A stretch of DNA of 64,000 bases from Syngnathus acus (GCF_901709675.1 NC_051093.1:6779053-6843052), one strand, 5' to 3'. Shown: positions 50,734-62,813, counted from the first letter of the stretch. Numbers and translations: made by a program. Notes: generated by a model from the letters alone, not told the origin.

Positions 50734-53700
50734 AAATACCCTACCACACATGATATGAATTAATTGGCGTGTACACCAATCAAGGATTTCATTCATGACA
50801 TTAACGTGGAATGAGTCACTCAATCCAAAGGCTGATGAGATTTTCAATCAGCTTTCTGATCATGCACACGCGGGTCAGTGCAAATGTTTTCTTTTCACAG
50901 ACGACGGGATGCAGGATGAATATGTTTCAAAAAATATTTTAAGATCACCGCTGAGTCAGACGCTATTGTCACGCAAAGAACAGCTTTGACTTGCAGATGC
51001 CGCACGACAACAGCTGGTTTGAAGATGTGACGGGGGCAAAGATCAGTCTGCTGAGAAAGCAGCCAAGCGGGATTAATGCTGAACAATTCGGAAAGTACCA
51101 AAAATGGCTTTTTAGGCACACTTTCCACCCGGGGAAAAAAAACTTCCAAGTGGCACGGAAGCTGACTTCATGTGTTTTTTTCCAGAGGCCATACCTGTGC
51201 TAACTTCATCTGGCAGAGTGTCCAATCGACTTACAGAGAGAATTTGAATGTGGCACGAGATGAAACTTGAATTGTTATAAAAAAAAAAAAAAAAATGGAG
51301 ATATTAATAAAAGGCAACTGAATTTCACAAATGACATCATATGAAAGCAAACAAATGGAATTGTGCCACTTGGGCCATAAACCGAGCTGTGATTGGTCGT
51401 TACCTGAGTCCCAAGGCATTGTGATGTCATTTTCAGTCGACAGCAAGTGGCAAAATGGTCGCCCACCTCGAGACAAAAAATAAAATAAAAGAGATTTTCA
51501 TATTCCAAAAACACAATATTAATCACACTACCATGTTTAGACTAGTGGCAGTGTATAAAACATGTCATTGAAAAGCCAATTTGTTTTCTCGACTTGCTCT
51601 TTATAAATTAATTAACCTACTTCACACAAAAAAAAATCAAACAAATAGAAGTCTTGGTAATGCAATGTAAATGATTCCCTGTAAGTGTACCTAATAAAGT
51701 GGCCTGTGTAAAGTCAGAGCAGAAACTCACATTGATGACTCAACCTGCTTGTTTCTCATTATGCTGAATCTAAATACTGTGTCACACCTAAATGTGAGTC
51801 CCGCTCTGACCTCTCATTGAGGTCAAACAAATTCACGGAAGACTGTGGAATTTCTGGGAAACAGTGCAGAGCGGCTTGTACACATGATCAGATGCACTAA
51901 CTGCTCATGTCTGCAAAAAACATATCTGATGAGTCATGACAATAGTTGTTGGAAACATTCTCGTAAACTCCTAATCAAAATGAGACTTCTACACATATGG
52001 AGAAAAGTCTCAAGTCTAAAATTGCAGTCTTAACAGTTTCCATTTCTTGTGTCTACAATGTGTGAATATACCAAGAATTAAGATTCAAGATGAATTTATG
52101 ACTTCATTTTCTCCAAACAGCTAATTAACTAATTAGTTCTGAGGTGTACTTCCTCATGCTTTTTGGTAAATGATAAACTGAAGCTGAGCTGCCACAGACA
52201 AACGTGGCATTCTGCACACCTTCTAACAACTGCTTGGGGACACTAAATAAAATATGAGCAGACTTTTAAAATTGCCCCACAAAAAATGTATTTATGGGAT
52301 TAAAGATATACTAGCCTTAAGAATGATGGGAGTCAGAACCTCTCAAGCATCATTCAGATTCAAAATGTAAACAAATATATCACAGTGGGCTTTTTAATTG
52401 CCTCACATTGCATTATTTGGTTTTGTATTGTACAACAGTGCACATTGAAGTACTGAAGGAATACGTAAGCAGTTTATCTCCAGGTTCCAGTTGTGTTGGT
52501 TTCAGTTGTGCTAATTAATGTGCTGAGATTTCTTGTTTCCTGCTAGTGTGGGTTGTTTTCAAGACTTGTTTGTCTTTTTTTTTTTTTTTTTTTTTTGGGC
52601 GTTGGCTTTTACCTGTTTTCTTTGTTGTCTGGTCGTCTTTGTCTCGCCTATATTGTTGCTTTGACTGTCAATTAGAGGTTTCGACATGTCACAAATAATT
52701 ACGTAATGCATTCAGTCGAACAATAAAAAGGTATATACTGTCATTTTAAAATACAAATTTGACATACCTGCACACAAACACGCTGTCGCTTAAAAAACAT
52801 AATCGGTATATCACGTTGTGTTTGTCTCCACCAAGCGGAAAAAGTGATACATTGCAATTCTTCCACGCGTGTTGTCGTTTTACCAAGAAAACTCATTTTT
52901 GAACAATTAGCGCCCTCTGTCGTTGGAACACCAAACTGTCACACGTCAACTCAAGCAAAAGAAAGAAAAAAAAACAGCTCTTGGTTTTAATTTGAGGAAT
53001 TTAGGCGAGATAAATCGGCCAATGTATTATCAGCATTGTCACATAATGCAATGCACACAAAAATAAATTATATCTAACGATAATAGAAATAATAAGAATG
53101 CAAAGTACTTTTTCTTTATGAATTATTATATAATCAGTGGTGATTGAGTGGTGTTACACAGCTAAATGTAAAAATATATCTCTAAAATAATGTTTTTACT
53201 TTTGTATTTGTTCAAAAGCACACATTTAAAACAACATTTTCCAGATATTACAAAATTTATTGTCTTATCAACATAAAGCATTACTGAACAACAGTATACA
53301 GATCTACTGCATTTACATTTCATTTACCAGCATGTTTAAAGACAAAACAATGACTGAATTTCCTACTGCATCTGTAAATTATATTTCAGGCTGATTGTAT
53401 GTACGTCTCATAAATGAGAGCTCAAGTCCAGCAGTACCATATACTGCTCCAAAAATAGTTTTTTTTTTTTTTAAATGTCGGTTTAAAATCTAACAGCAAA
53501 CCTCACTGCATCAGTGACCTCATTTCTGCACATAACTCAGTGAGACATCTCCTAAATTATGAATAAAATCTCATGACAAAGACACTAGCCATTCTAATTG
53601 TGTTCAGACTGATGCTGCATTCCAGCAGCAAGTGGAATCATTTATTATAGCGAACCACAAGTGCAACAACATCCTACCAAGAGCATTCGTTTACATATTC

Positions 53701-55742
53701 TATGCAAGGTTCGCGTAAATATTTCTGGCAGTAAGTTACAATAAGATGCCGGAGGCTTTTTTTTTTTTAACCCCCCATCAAATTCTAATACAAGTGTGCT
53801 TTAATCCTTAAGATTTAAGTAAAAAAGAGATAAATGTCGTGGCAGTCTGAGGAGAGTGCATTATATAACTGAAAAAGCTCAGGGTAAGTCCAGATAGCAA
53901 TATTTACTGTAAGTCATCCAATAGTGTGTAACCATGACGATCCATTAGCGTAACATGTTTTCATACAGCGCCTTGATAACAAGGATGCAATATTTTTGTT
54001 CCTATTGCAGCATTATGAAGCAAATTTAAATGCAAGAATTGAAAAAAATTGGGTACCGCAATGAGATTTTTTTTTTTTAGTCAAGTCTACTTCAGGTACA
54101 TTGCAATCCAAGGTGAGATGCTGTATAGGCCAAAAATAACATTTACCTCACACGCACCCAAAACTCACCAAATAAATAATGAAACGCTAACCCAAAAACT
54201 CTCATACACACCAACAAGCCCTCTCAAATTCAGCAAAATAAATCAATGATTTAATTAATCAACAAAATTGACATTCACACTCACTCCCTAAAATGCTTAA
54301 ACACAAAACACACATTCAGCACAAAAAACCTCACTCAAACCATAAAAAAACTCACATATACAAAAGTATTTCTCACTCACACAAAAACATAAACCTGCTA
54401 CGATACCAAACGTAAAATATATATCATTTTAGAGGTGATTGTGAGAGGTTATTGGGTGACCATGAGAGTTCTCCAGCAAGTGGTTTTGCTTTATGTGTGA
54501 GAGGAAGATGCTTTTTTGGGCCCTCAATAGAAATACTGTCAAAAGTAAACACGCAATTTCTAAAAAGTCTGCACACCCCTGTTCAAATGTCACCATTTCC
54601 CACCATTAATGACCCATAATTAAAAAAATGAAATGAAATATAAAAAATAAAATTAAAATTACAGGTTAAAGCTTCAAATTAGTAAAACAAAAAAAGCATT
54701 TTAAACAGGGGTGTGCAGACTTTTTCGATCGTCATTCCCTCAGAAGACACAGAGAAGCTGGACCATGAATGTTAACATTTGACATTTCAGCTTTGCCATA
54801 ATTCTGTTGTCCTTTTATCTGCTGTCAGGAAAGACGAAATTGCCTTAAAGGTTATCGAAGCTGCATGATGATATTCAGCTGCTGTATGCATACCTGTGCA
54901 ACATAGTCAGCGGAACCATTCATAAACATGATTTGTGCATGGCCAGTGTCGATGAGCCAATGAAAATGCTGTTAACATTTGGCGTCTCCTCCGCCCCGAA
55001 GCGAATCAAACACGGCCAAAAAAAAAAAAAAAAGTCCAAACAGTTCCCAACTCCCTCCAGCCAACAGATTGCAAGAACACACCAGACCCTGTGCTTCTTT
55101 TATGCACCCAATTAGTGTCACTTAAAAAAAATATATATGCAGAAATGAAGCTAATAAGGACACATGAGGTGAAGGCTCATGAACCAAGAGTACAATCTTC
55201 CAATTTAAGAGAAGATGATCAATCCCATCAAATGAGCAACAACCCAAATTGGCCTTTCTCGAACAATCTTTTTTTTTCCATACACAAAGATTAGCTCAAA
55301 TCTTCTCAGGGATTTCTCCTACTCTGAGGCTTCGACTATTCCGCCGGGAATATGGGGAAAAAAAATGTGCTTGTCTTCATATGTGCGGCGCTGATGAGGT
55401 CTGACAGCAGAGTGCGCAATGCACTCCTCTGCCACGCCAACAATGTGCTCATGCACACATACGTTGTGTTAAATGTGTACACAATCTCTCAAGTGTGTTC
55501 CGCTGGAACCAGCCAGCAGTGAAGAACAATTTGCAATTTGGACCCTGAATAGAAGGGCAGGGATGATAAAAAAAAAAAAAAAAAACACGCTAAGTTGCTT
55601 CAGTATAAAAATAGAGGAATACTCCGAGGCTGATTAAATGTCTTTGGCACTTACGAAAGCACAGCGTATACAAAGAGATCAACACTGAGTGAAAAGGCCA
55701 AACTTGAAAGCTCTCCAACTCGAAGATTAACATAATCTGCCT
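50734..55742. other. Gene-poor stretch and kinase 3' UTR
   Basis: No convincing exon. The right half, about 53256-55742, is probably the 3' UTR of the sphingosine kinase on the - strand, because a good AATAAA on that strand lies at 53256. The left half is A/T-rich with T-runs (52577-52596) and nothing I can name. Confidence 0.45.
53256..53261 (-). terminator. Candidate sphingosine kinase poly(A) signal
   Basis: AATAAA on the - strand in the context GACAATAAATTTTG, about 2.5 kb past the stop. A nearer signal may be used. Confidence 0.35.
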
Positions 55743-58700
55743 TCATCCATGTATGAGTCTGGCCAGTCCGGGGTGGATTTGAGCCTGAACCGGCCCGTAT
55801 TCCATCGTCTCGCCGTCCACTGTGATCACCCCCTCCTTCGAAATGGGCTCCAAGCGCAGCGCTAGCACCTTCTCGTAGACCAGGTGGGGGCAGCCGCATG
55901 CTAAATGCGCTCCCTTCTCCATGGCGAGGAAGAGGCGCAAAAGGGCGGGGCGGGAGATTCCCGCAGTCACGTAAAAGAGATGGATGATTCCGTCGTCCGC
56001 CGTGGCGCCGGGGACCGCCCACAAGTCCTCGGCCAGGTGAGATTGGTAAATTGCCAGCACCAAGACAAAGTCGTCCGCTTTGACAACAGTCCAGCTCTCC
56101 GGGACCGGCTGGTCTAGTCCCGGGAGCAGATTATCCACTGGTGCTCGGGTTTTCCCGTCACTGGGAGTTTCGGGTGTTTTGGCGTGAATGGAGGAATTGC
56201 TGATGGTGTTGGAGTTGTTGCAATGGCGGCGTGGTTTGTGTGCTGGCGAGGAATTGGGAATGAGCTGGCAAGGGAGGGAGGAACACAGCGAGGGTCGCTG
56301 AGGCGTGGACGAAAGGTCGGGCTTCTCCTTCACGGGCAGGTACGCTAACCTACCCTGATACACTCGGAGAGACGCCAAGCGCACCAAAGTACCCATCAGG
56401 AAGCGGATGGCCCCGACGTGGCGGTACTTCTCGCTCTCGATGTCCACGTCAGCTACAAATCCCCAAGCCAGAGACAGGAAGGAGAAGACACGCTGTTTGG
56501 AAGCCAAGTGGATGGACACCAAGTCCAAAGAACCGACCAGGCCCTTGCACAGGATAAAGCCACAGCTCAGAAGAAGTTCCTCATTCCATGCCGGGGGTGA
56601 CCTGAGAGACACGAGTTAGAAGAAAAAAAAAAGAATCTGTAAACAATTACATCATTCCCTCTGCCTTAAGTGACCTCTCCTGTATCTCTCCTCCCTTTAG
56701 ATGGATGATGTGCCCAGTCAGCTCAGAGCATAGGAAGAAGATAAATCACATTTGTTTCCCAGTAATTATTTTTCTTGGCTCTTCTTTTGCCTATGCATTT
56801 AAAATGACTCATTAAAGGACCAACTCACTGAGAGTAGTGGTGGACAGAAGCAGCCAGGGCGTTTCCGGAGCCACCTGGAAGAATGCCCAGAGGGGTCTGG
56901 ATGGCCTCCTGCCAGTCGTCACGCTCCATCAGACCGTTTATCACCTGTTTGAAAAAAAATAATAATAGTCAGACGTAGAATAGAAACAAGCTGGATTTAG
57001 TCCAAGTACCTCGAAGAGCAGCCCATCTCCTGACATGATAACGAGAGCGTCCCACTGTGACAGGTCCGCCTTCTTCACCAGCTCCCGTGCGTGGTTCTGG
57101 TGCTCTGATTACACACAAGCAGTGGAAGAAGACATGACAAGTAAAAACAAAGCTACACTGTTGCCGTAGCGACACGCGATTAAACAAGAACCTGTCAAAT
57201 CGACAGCTTGTTGTTAAAGCACTACCGTATTTTCCGCACTATAAGGCGCACCGGATTATAAAGCGCACCTTCAATGAATGGCCCATTTTAAAACTTTGTC
57301 CATATAGAGGCTTTGCAGTCACGTGGTTTTATCACGTGATTTTGTGTTATGCCGCCATCTTGGCGGTCAACTCGTCGGCTCGTTCCTACGTGTTTGTATG
57401 GATTGTCTGATTTCTGCGCTACGTTTTCACCGATTTCTAACGAATTATGGCTGATTTGCTATCCAACGAAGTTAGGCATTTGGATGAAGACTCCAAGAAA
57501 CGTTACAGAGAGAAGTTGAACCTTGTTGGCACAACGGATCCGTACCTTTTACCGAGAAGCATGCTAAAATCGCCCGAGCATTTTGCAACAGCCGACCTGC
57601 CTGAACGCTCATATCCAGATATTTATAATTACCTCGTCGATTTGTTTTGTAATGGCATTTCATAACTTGACATATTAAAAAACTGAATAGAGTGAAATCA
57701 TTCAGATACTGTATCTGTCTGTTCAAGTTGCTACCATTTTTATTTTTTGTTTATTTTTGCATGATGCCACATCTGATTGGCTTGAAAACTTAACCAATAA
57801 AAATTTTAACCTTGTGCCAATGGCTTGAAAACTTTACCAATGTAGATTTTACCTTGTGCCAAATGAAGTAACAAAAACCCTCTTGTTAAAAAATGCTACA
57901 TTAAAAAAAAATTGTTTCACAAGGTTCATAATAATTTTTGGGGAAATTTCCTAATGCATTCACTCGAGAATTAATTGTTCAATTCCAATATGAAGTTCAA
58001 TATTTACATTGATAACGTTTTCAAGCCAATCAGATGAAGCATCATGAAAAAATAAACAAAATAAAAACGGGGGGGTGAACTGAAGAAATCATCCCGTTCC
58101 CTGCCTTGCTGCTCTTGCTGCCTTTCTAAAAATGCACCCAGCATTTTCAACAATCATATTTGTATCATCCCATATTGTATTATTTCACATTTTGTGAAAC
58201 AAATCAGGGGTGAATAGTTTGTTTACATACCTGATATGAAGTCCTCATTGCATATCCTTGTGTAAATCGTAGGTTTCCATCGTTCACGACGAATATCCGC
58301 GATCCATTTATCACGTTTTTTCATGTTCGCCGGAAATCTATAGAAGCTAAGATTTGGTTTATCGCCTCGTCTATTGCTACATCCAACAGCACAGCAGGTA
58401 TCCGGCATTTTTAAGCTCATATAACAAGAAAGCGTGTGTGAGTCGTTAACCGGCACTGAAAAGTTGACCGCCAAGATGGCCGCCAAGCTAATGTGGGTAG
58501 CTTGATGACGTCAGCTGCAAAGCCTCTATATAAGGCGCACGGGATTATAAGGCGCATAGAATAAATAACTCGACGTTGCTCAAACGTTAATGCAATCACA
58601 ATATAGTAACACTCGAAATAGTGAAAACAATATATCAATAACTCAATGTTGCTCAAATGTTAATATCACACAACACACAAAATAAACACGTAAAGCTTAC

Positions 58701-61700
58701 TTTAATAAATTAGTCCTCATGCACGAATCCATATTGATCCATATATAAGGTGCTTTTTAGAAAATTGGAGGTTTTTAGGTGCGCCTTATAGTGCGGAAAA
58801 TACGGTATATAAATAAAAATGCACTGTATTAGATTGTATGTTAATTTTTGGGAATCTTTTCTAGTATCGATATAACAATGGTCTCCCGTGAGCAGCATGT
58901 TAATGATCGCAAAAAAAGGGAAAGTCATACAAGAACGGAGACAGCTAAATTAGCACAAATCGATGCAGACGGCTACAATATTGATCACATTGACACACAC
59001 ACAACAATCATTCCCTTGCTCGGTTTTGTTTGTACAGTATGTCAGGATGCGTTGATGGGATGCTGTGCGTTGTGCTGACAGACAAAAGCGGCAGAAGGAG
59101 CAAACTGCTCAGCTAGCCAAGTCAGCACTTGGAAGCTGCCAGCTCTCAAGCTGATGCATTACCACTTTCCTATTCAGGAGTGACTGATTAACACGCTAAC
59201 CTCAACCTTGGGGCTGGCTAGTTACTTAAGAAACCAGACATGAGTGTGTTTATGTATATATATTTTTTGTAGCAGCTTCAGTGGAGTAAATGATGCACAT
59301 CCGCAAATTTGTTAGGCTATTCCGAATTAAGAGTGTGTAAGTGGGAGCTTGGATGGCCCAGTTGTCAGTGCAGTGGTCCCTTGCTGAGATTAAAAGTTTA
59401 ATCCCTCCCACCCGGAGATGCTCGCTTCTTTGGCTTTATGTCTTGATTTAAAAAAAGGCTGGAAAAAAAATAGCCATTTATTTTCTATGTCGTTTGTCGT
59501 GATTGTCAAAAAAGTGGATTTAAAATAAGTTATTATAATTTACAAATATTACACGTTATAATTATAGAGAAAACCTAATGGAAAATTACCACAAACGAAA
59601 TATTAATCAGAAAATCGTGTTTCGACTAGTTGTGTTGCACTTATAAAGACATTTTGAGGGTTGACTTCCTCTTTAAGGTTATGCATTGTAAAATAGAACT
59701 TTGTGTGTGTGTGTGCATTGCCGACCTGTGATGACAAGCGTGTAGGGGACGTCGGCTTCAGTGAGCATGCCCTGCAGGTGACCGGTGAAGAGCTGGAGAG
59801 CCTGGCCGCGTCCACTGAGAGGGTTGACCAGGATCATGACTCTGCAAGGCCGCCGTATCTCCAAGTTGGTGATACCTGAGAATTAAATTCATGAACTAAT
59901 CTGAGCATGTGTGTGCTTCAATCAGTTTCCCTTTTTTTTTTTGTATTACAAACCAAACTATATATCCATCAATCTGACATTGAAACCTATTACCCACAAT
60001 GCACTGCAGGATTTAGCTGCATGTGACTCCACATTGGCAATGTGGTACAGAGGTGTGATTCCAGCAGGAGGCGTGAGGAGAGGGTGGAAAAACAAACATG
60101 CACATGCCCGAACTGTGCCTCCATTCAGCCACACACGGTCAGCATTGTTTTTATTTGTATCAAAGCACAAAGGACGTTCTCACTTCCAGAATATCAGATG
60201 CAGTACAATGGTGGAAATTCAACTGTGGAAGAGCTTTTGAATGACAAAAATGTAATCCAATGATTTTTTTTTCGGGTGACGTGGAGCAGCAAAATTGGAA
60301 CTGAGAATCTCATAGTCTCCAACGTGCAATTTAAATGAAGTATTTACTGAAGTCAAAACAACTTAGAAGTCAATCAGTCGTGTATTTTATCACTTCTCAT
60401 TTGTAGACTATTTAACATAATACAAAACTTGCACTGTGCACTTCTCTTGCTCTTTTAATCCAACCTTACCATCTGCAGCTAGCTCAAATGTAATTAACTT
60501 TAGGATAAATACTCGATAAGGGATTAACGATTCACGCTGACTTTCATTCACCCTTTGCGACAGAAGCGCCATTTACTACCGCAACAGTCTTCTGTTTTAC
60601 AGGCTACTTTAGATTTGGAATGCTAAAGAAGATTAGAAATTACAGATGTGTAGAGGAAAAAAAATCTGCACGAGATTGTCATCAAACTGCTAAACTGGAT
60701 CAATGATAAGCCAATCGGAGGACAGAGACCAAGCGCCACTGATACCGCTCAAGTTACCATCTTCACTTGTCTGCCAAACTCCTGCTGACTGCAAACCATC
60801 GGATGCACACATTTTATTTTTATTTCGCCACTTCCCTTTGGCAAGCAACATCCCAAATGGTTGCCCAGTTATCAATTTGATGGTTGCACGCAAACAGTCC
60901 TCCCATATGAGTGATGTTGTAATTAGCAGAGTAAACAGCTCCCATATTGTTTACATGTTAATTAACACCTCATTGTAATCCAAGATGAGAGGCTAATTAG
61001 ATCGGGAGGCAAAGGAGGACGGGACCTCATTAGACAGGTTTAGCTGTGGAAATCAGCTGTGTTTTCATTTTCCTCACATCAACAATAAATCCTCGGTGGG
61101 AATTGATTGCACAGATGAATAGAGTGTGAGCAGCAGCGACGCTCTTGTTGACAGTGCAGCAGTTTGAAATGTAAATAGACTGGGTGGATGAAAATCTGTG
61201 TGAATGTGGATTAGCTTTTTTGTGGTAATTTTATTTTCCAATGTAGAATATGTGCAGGAAAACAAGTAGAATATGGAAAGCTGAGCGGTTGGATGATTAA
61301 TTGATTAACTTTGGCCCATATTACTAACGCACTCAGTTATGTGTGCTAGTCTAGAATGCTTTTTCATCTTCATGTTTCACCTACCAAGCAAGTCCAGCAG
61401 GTTATTGGCGGAAAAAATGTCCGTCAAACTAGTTCTGCGAGGATTGTGAGTCAGTTTGAACATGAATCATCTTGTTTGAACTTACACAATATAACAAAGA
61501 GCATTGTAGGGCACAGACATATTTTAAATAATAGCTAGAAGTTAATATACATTAAAAAAAAGCTATTTATCTAACAAGGAGGAAAAAAATGATACATGAC
61601 TAAGCAGAATTCACATCATAAAGCTATTTTTTTCTGACATAGACAAAAGGAGTGTATCATTTAAACCAATGCAACCTCGTTACTTATGATAAACTTTTAT

Positions 61701-62290
61701 TTGTCTGATTATACAGACACTCGTATAATAGAAGAAAAAACACACACATTATCAAAGTTATTCTTATATGTATTTAAAAAATACAATTAAATTTATAATC
61801 GTCTGTGAATTCTGGGATGACCCATATAAAATGCATGAATGTAAACAATGTGACCTTGCTCACCGTCTTTCCGGCGCGCCTGCTGCGCAGAGGCATCCCT
61901 GATGGCACAAGCCCACCGTTCAGCCTCCCGCAGGTTAGTCCGGGGGTCCTGAACCAGCGCCACCCGAAAACACTGCTCCACTCGCTGCCGGGCCACTCCT
62001 GCGCTCATCCAGCGCCGTTTGAAGGGGTAGAAATAGGCGGTGAAGTAGGCGCCGACGTCCGCGCTGTCCGTTGCTCTGTACGCCCGGCAACCGACGCAGT
62101 CCGTCAAGTTGAAGACCACCTTAGTCCGGTCGGGCGATGAGGAGATCCTCTGGATGGTCAGAGCGCTCTCCGTCAGGCTGACAGAGAAGCGGACCTTGTC
62201 GTCGAGGGTGTCTGTAAACTCCCCGTAAAGCATGCCCACGAAGCCGTTCCGCTGACGGGGTGGCTCCGCTCCAGGGGCGTCCTTCTCCAT
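55743..62290 (-). CDS. SPHK1: Sphingosine kinase, SPHK1-like with extended N-terminus
   Basis: Five coding exons: 62290-61864, 59875-59726, 57104-57010, 56944-56829, 56601-55743; phases join to 548 residues. The catalytic core has VNPLSGRGQALQLF (about 159-172), the nucleotide loop SGDGLLFEVINGLMER (217-232), PGGSGNALA (247-255) and LAWGFVADVDIESEKYRHVG. It phosphorylates sphingosine with ATP to sphingosine-1-phosphate. Core wording (NGLMER-DW-AIQ, SEKYRHVG-IRF, RVYQGRLAYLPV) is closest to SPHK1. However, the 142-residue first exon (LYGEFTDTLDDKVRFSVSLT, SALTIQRIS, AYFTAYFYPFKRR) resembles the N-terminal region of SPHK2, and there is a roughly 70-residue Ser/Pro/Asn-rich insert after LPVKEK. 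Paralogue assignment is therefore less sure than family. The start GGGATGGAG has a good context. Intron 2 hosts nested transposons. Confidence 0.88.
57354..57371. promoter_or_regulatory. YY1-type motif, left copy
   Basis: GCCATCTTGGCGGTCAAC lies 76 bp before the + strand ORF start. The identical 18-mer occurs inverted at 58463-58480, upstream of the THAP ORF. The core AAGATGGC, read on the other strand, fits the YY1 consensus. Two CACGTG E-boxes (57320, 57333) lie just outside the left copy. Confidence 0.55.
57447..57665 (+). pseudogene. Truncated transposon ORF (YqaJ-associated type N-terminus)
   Basis: 72 codons beginning MADLLSNEVRHLDEDSKKRY and containing LVGTTDPYLLPRSMLKSPEH and YPDIYNYLVDLF, then stop. 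The opening resembles the N-terminus of multi-copy fish proteins that carry SWIM zinc-finger and YqaJ nuclease-like domains. The later domains are absent, so this fragment cannot be functional as such. The match is from memory and needs a search. Confidence 0.5.
57735..58068. repeat. Inverted repeat with internal direct repeats
   Basis: Arms at about 57735-57790 and 58015-58068 are inverted copies about 50 bp long, sharing ATCTGATTGGCTTGAAAAC. Next to the left arm a unit GGCTTGAAAACTT.ACCAAT...TTTTA...CCTTGTGCCAA is directly repeated (57779-57820, 57825-57866). It may be a further small MITE inside the 57307 element, or the folded junction of its convergent 3' ends. Confidence 0.7.
58223..58408 (-). 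pseudogene. Truncated THAP-domain transposon ORF
   Basis: Starts MPDTCCAVGCSNRRGDKPNL and continues SFYRFPANMKKRDKWIADIR and YTRICNEDFIS, following the THAP zinc-finger layout (C-x2-4-C, a conserved Trp, then C-x2-H). The last ligand, normally His after Cys-x2, is Asp here (CNED), so zinc binding should be impaired. Reading ends after ISG at GTATGT (58230-58225), which looks like an intron donor; no downstream exon is visible within the element. Confidence 0.7.
58463..58480. promoter_or_regulatory. YY1-type motif, right inverted copy
   Basis: Exact reverse complement of 57354-57371, upstream of the THAP ORF start at 58408. A TGACGTCA octamer lies just outside it at 58506-58513. Confidence 0.5.
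59876..61863 (-). other. Sphingosine kinase intron 1
   Basis: No exon, RNA gene or clear transposon seen; A/T-rich unique DNA. Confidence 0.6.
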
Positions 62291-62738
62291 CCCGGCCAGG
62301 CCAGCGCGAGGATGGCGGTGCGGTACCGACTCAAGTGGAGTTGTGCTGCGGGACGCTCCGTGCGCCAGGGCACTATTCCTGGTTCAGCGTCTCTTCCTAG
62401 TGGCCAAAAGTGGGAGTGCAGCCAGGACATTTTCTAATAAATCTCACTTAGTATTATTTTTGTTTCGTATACATTTGAGAAATTATAACGATCGTCACTC
62501 ACCTGGAAATTTTTTTATATCCAAAATCAGAGAGTTATAGAAATAAATTCCGTCCACAAGGAAAATATTGTTTATTGTTGAAGACGCAGAGCCTGTAAAT
62601 TAACTACCTCTAAGACGGTGTTGATAAAACTCTGTATTAAAAATAACTTACATTTGACTGAGAGGTACTGTAGTAAATCTAAATATCTATTTCATAATCG
62701 CACTTTATGGCCACGCCTATTCTTTGTCACGTTGGTTG
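62291..62738. other. Divergent region between kinase and snoRNA host gene
   Basis: About 490 bp separate the kinase start codon (-) from the presumed host-gene TSS (+). The kinase-proximal 120 bp are G/C-rich and may be its 5' UTR and promoter. No other gene fits. Confidence 0.45.
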
Positions 62739-62790
62739 TGACGTCAACAACAAATAAAAGCGGATTCCGCAAGACTTCCTGTCTCTTTTA
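62739..62790 (+). promoter_or_regulatory. Promoter of snoRNA host gene (CRE, TATA-like, TOP start)
   Basis: TGACGTCA at 62739-62746, a TATA-like AAATAAAAG at 62752-62760, and about 25 bp on a C-plus-pyrimidine start CTCTTTT at 62783-62789. A 5'-terminal oligopyrimidine start is the hallmark of snoRNA host genes. The start site is inferred from spacing. Confidence 0.6.
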
Positions 62791-62813
62791 GCTTGTCGGT
62801 GTATCCGTGCAAG

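Larger units (their letters stand above)
57307..58526. mobile_element. ISL2EU-like non-autonomous element carrying ORF remnants
   Basis: Terminal inverted repeats GAGGCTTTGCAG and CTGCAAAGCCTC bound a 1220-bp element. Comparison with the empty site in the 6197 copy shows a TATA duplication (57303-57306 and 58527-58530); a 2-bp AT duplication with the repeat starting one base earlier fits equally well. It holds two convergent truncated gene starts, one YqaJ-associated in type (+) and one THAP-type (-). The pairing of THAP and YqaJ proteins with a very short duplication recalls ISL2EU elements; that family name is an inference. An internal deletion derivative is the simplest reading. Confidence 0.7.
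57224..58806. mobile_element. Palindromic MITE split by another transposon
   Basis: The outer element begins ACCGTATTTTCCGCACTATA and ends with its complement, the same termini as 6197-6432; trimming one base each side leaves a TA on both flanks. Its left part runs to 57306 and resumes at 58527. The uninterrupted order can be read in the 6197 copy (complement of CTTATATATGGACAAAG), which shows that 57307-58526 was inserted later. Confidence 0.85.

Noticed and set aside
50635-50847. - strand frame ending in a hydrophobic segment (RVFLAMVCFVIFVSLCG...)
   Set aside because: Could encode a tiny membrane peptide, but it is antisense to the extension of the orphan ORF, has no promoter or family match, and is short enough to be chance.
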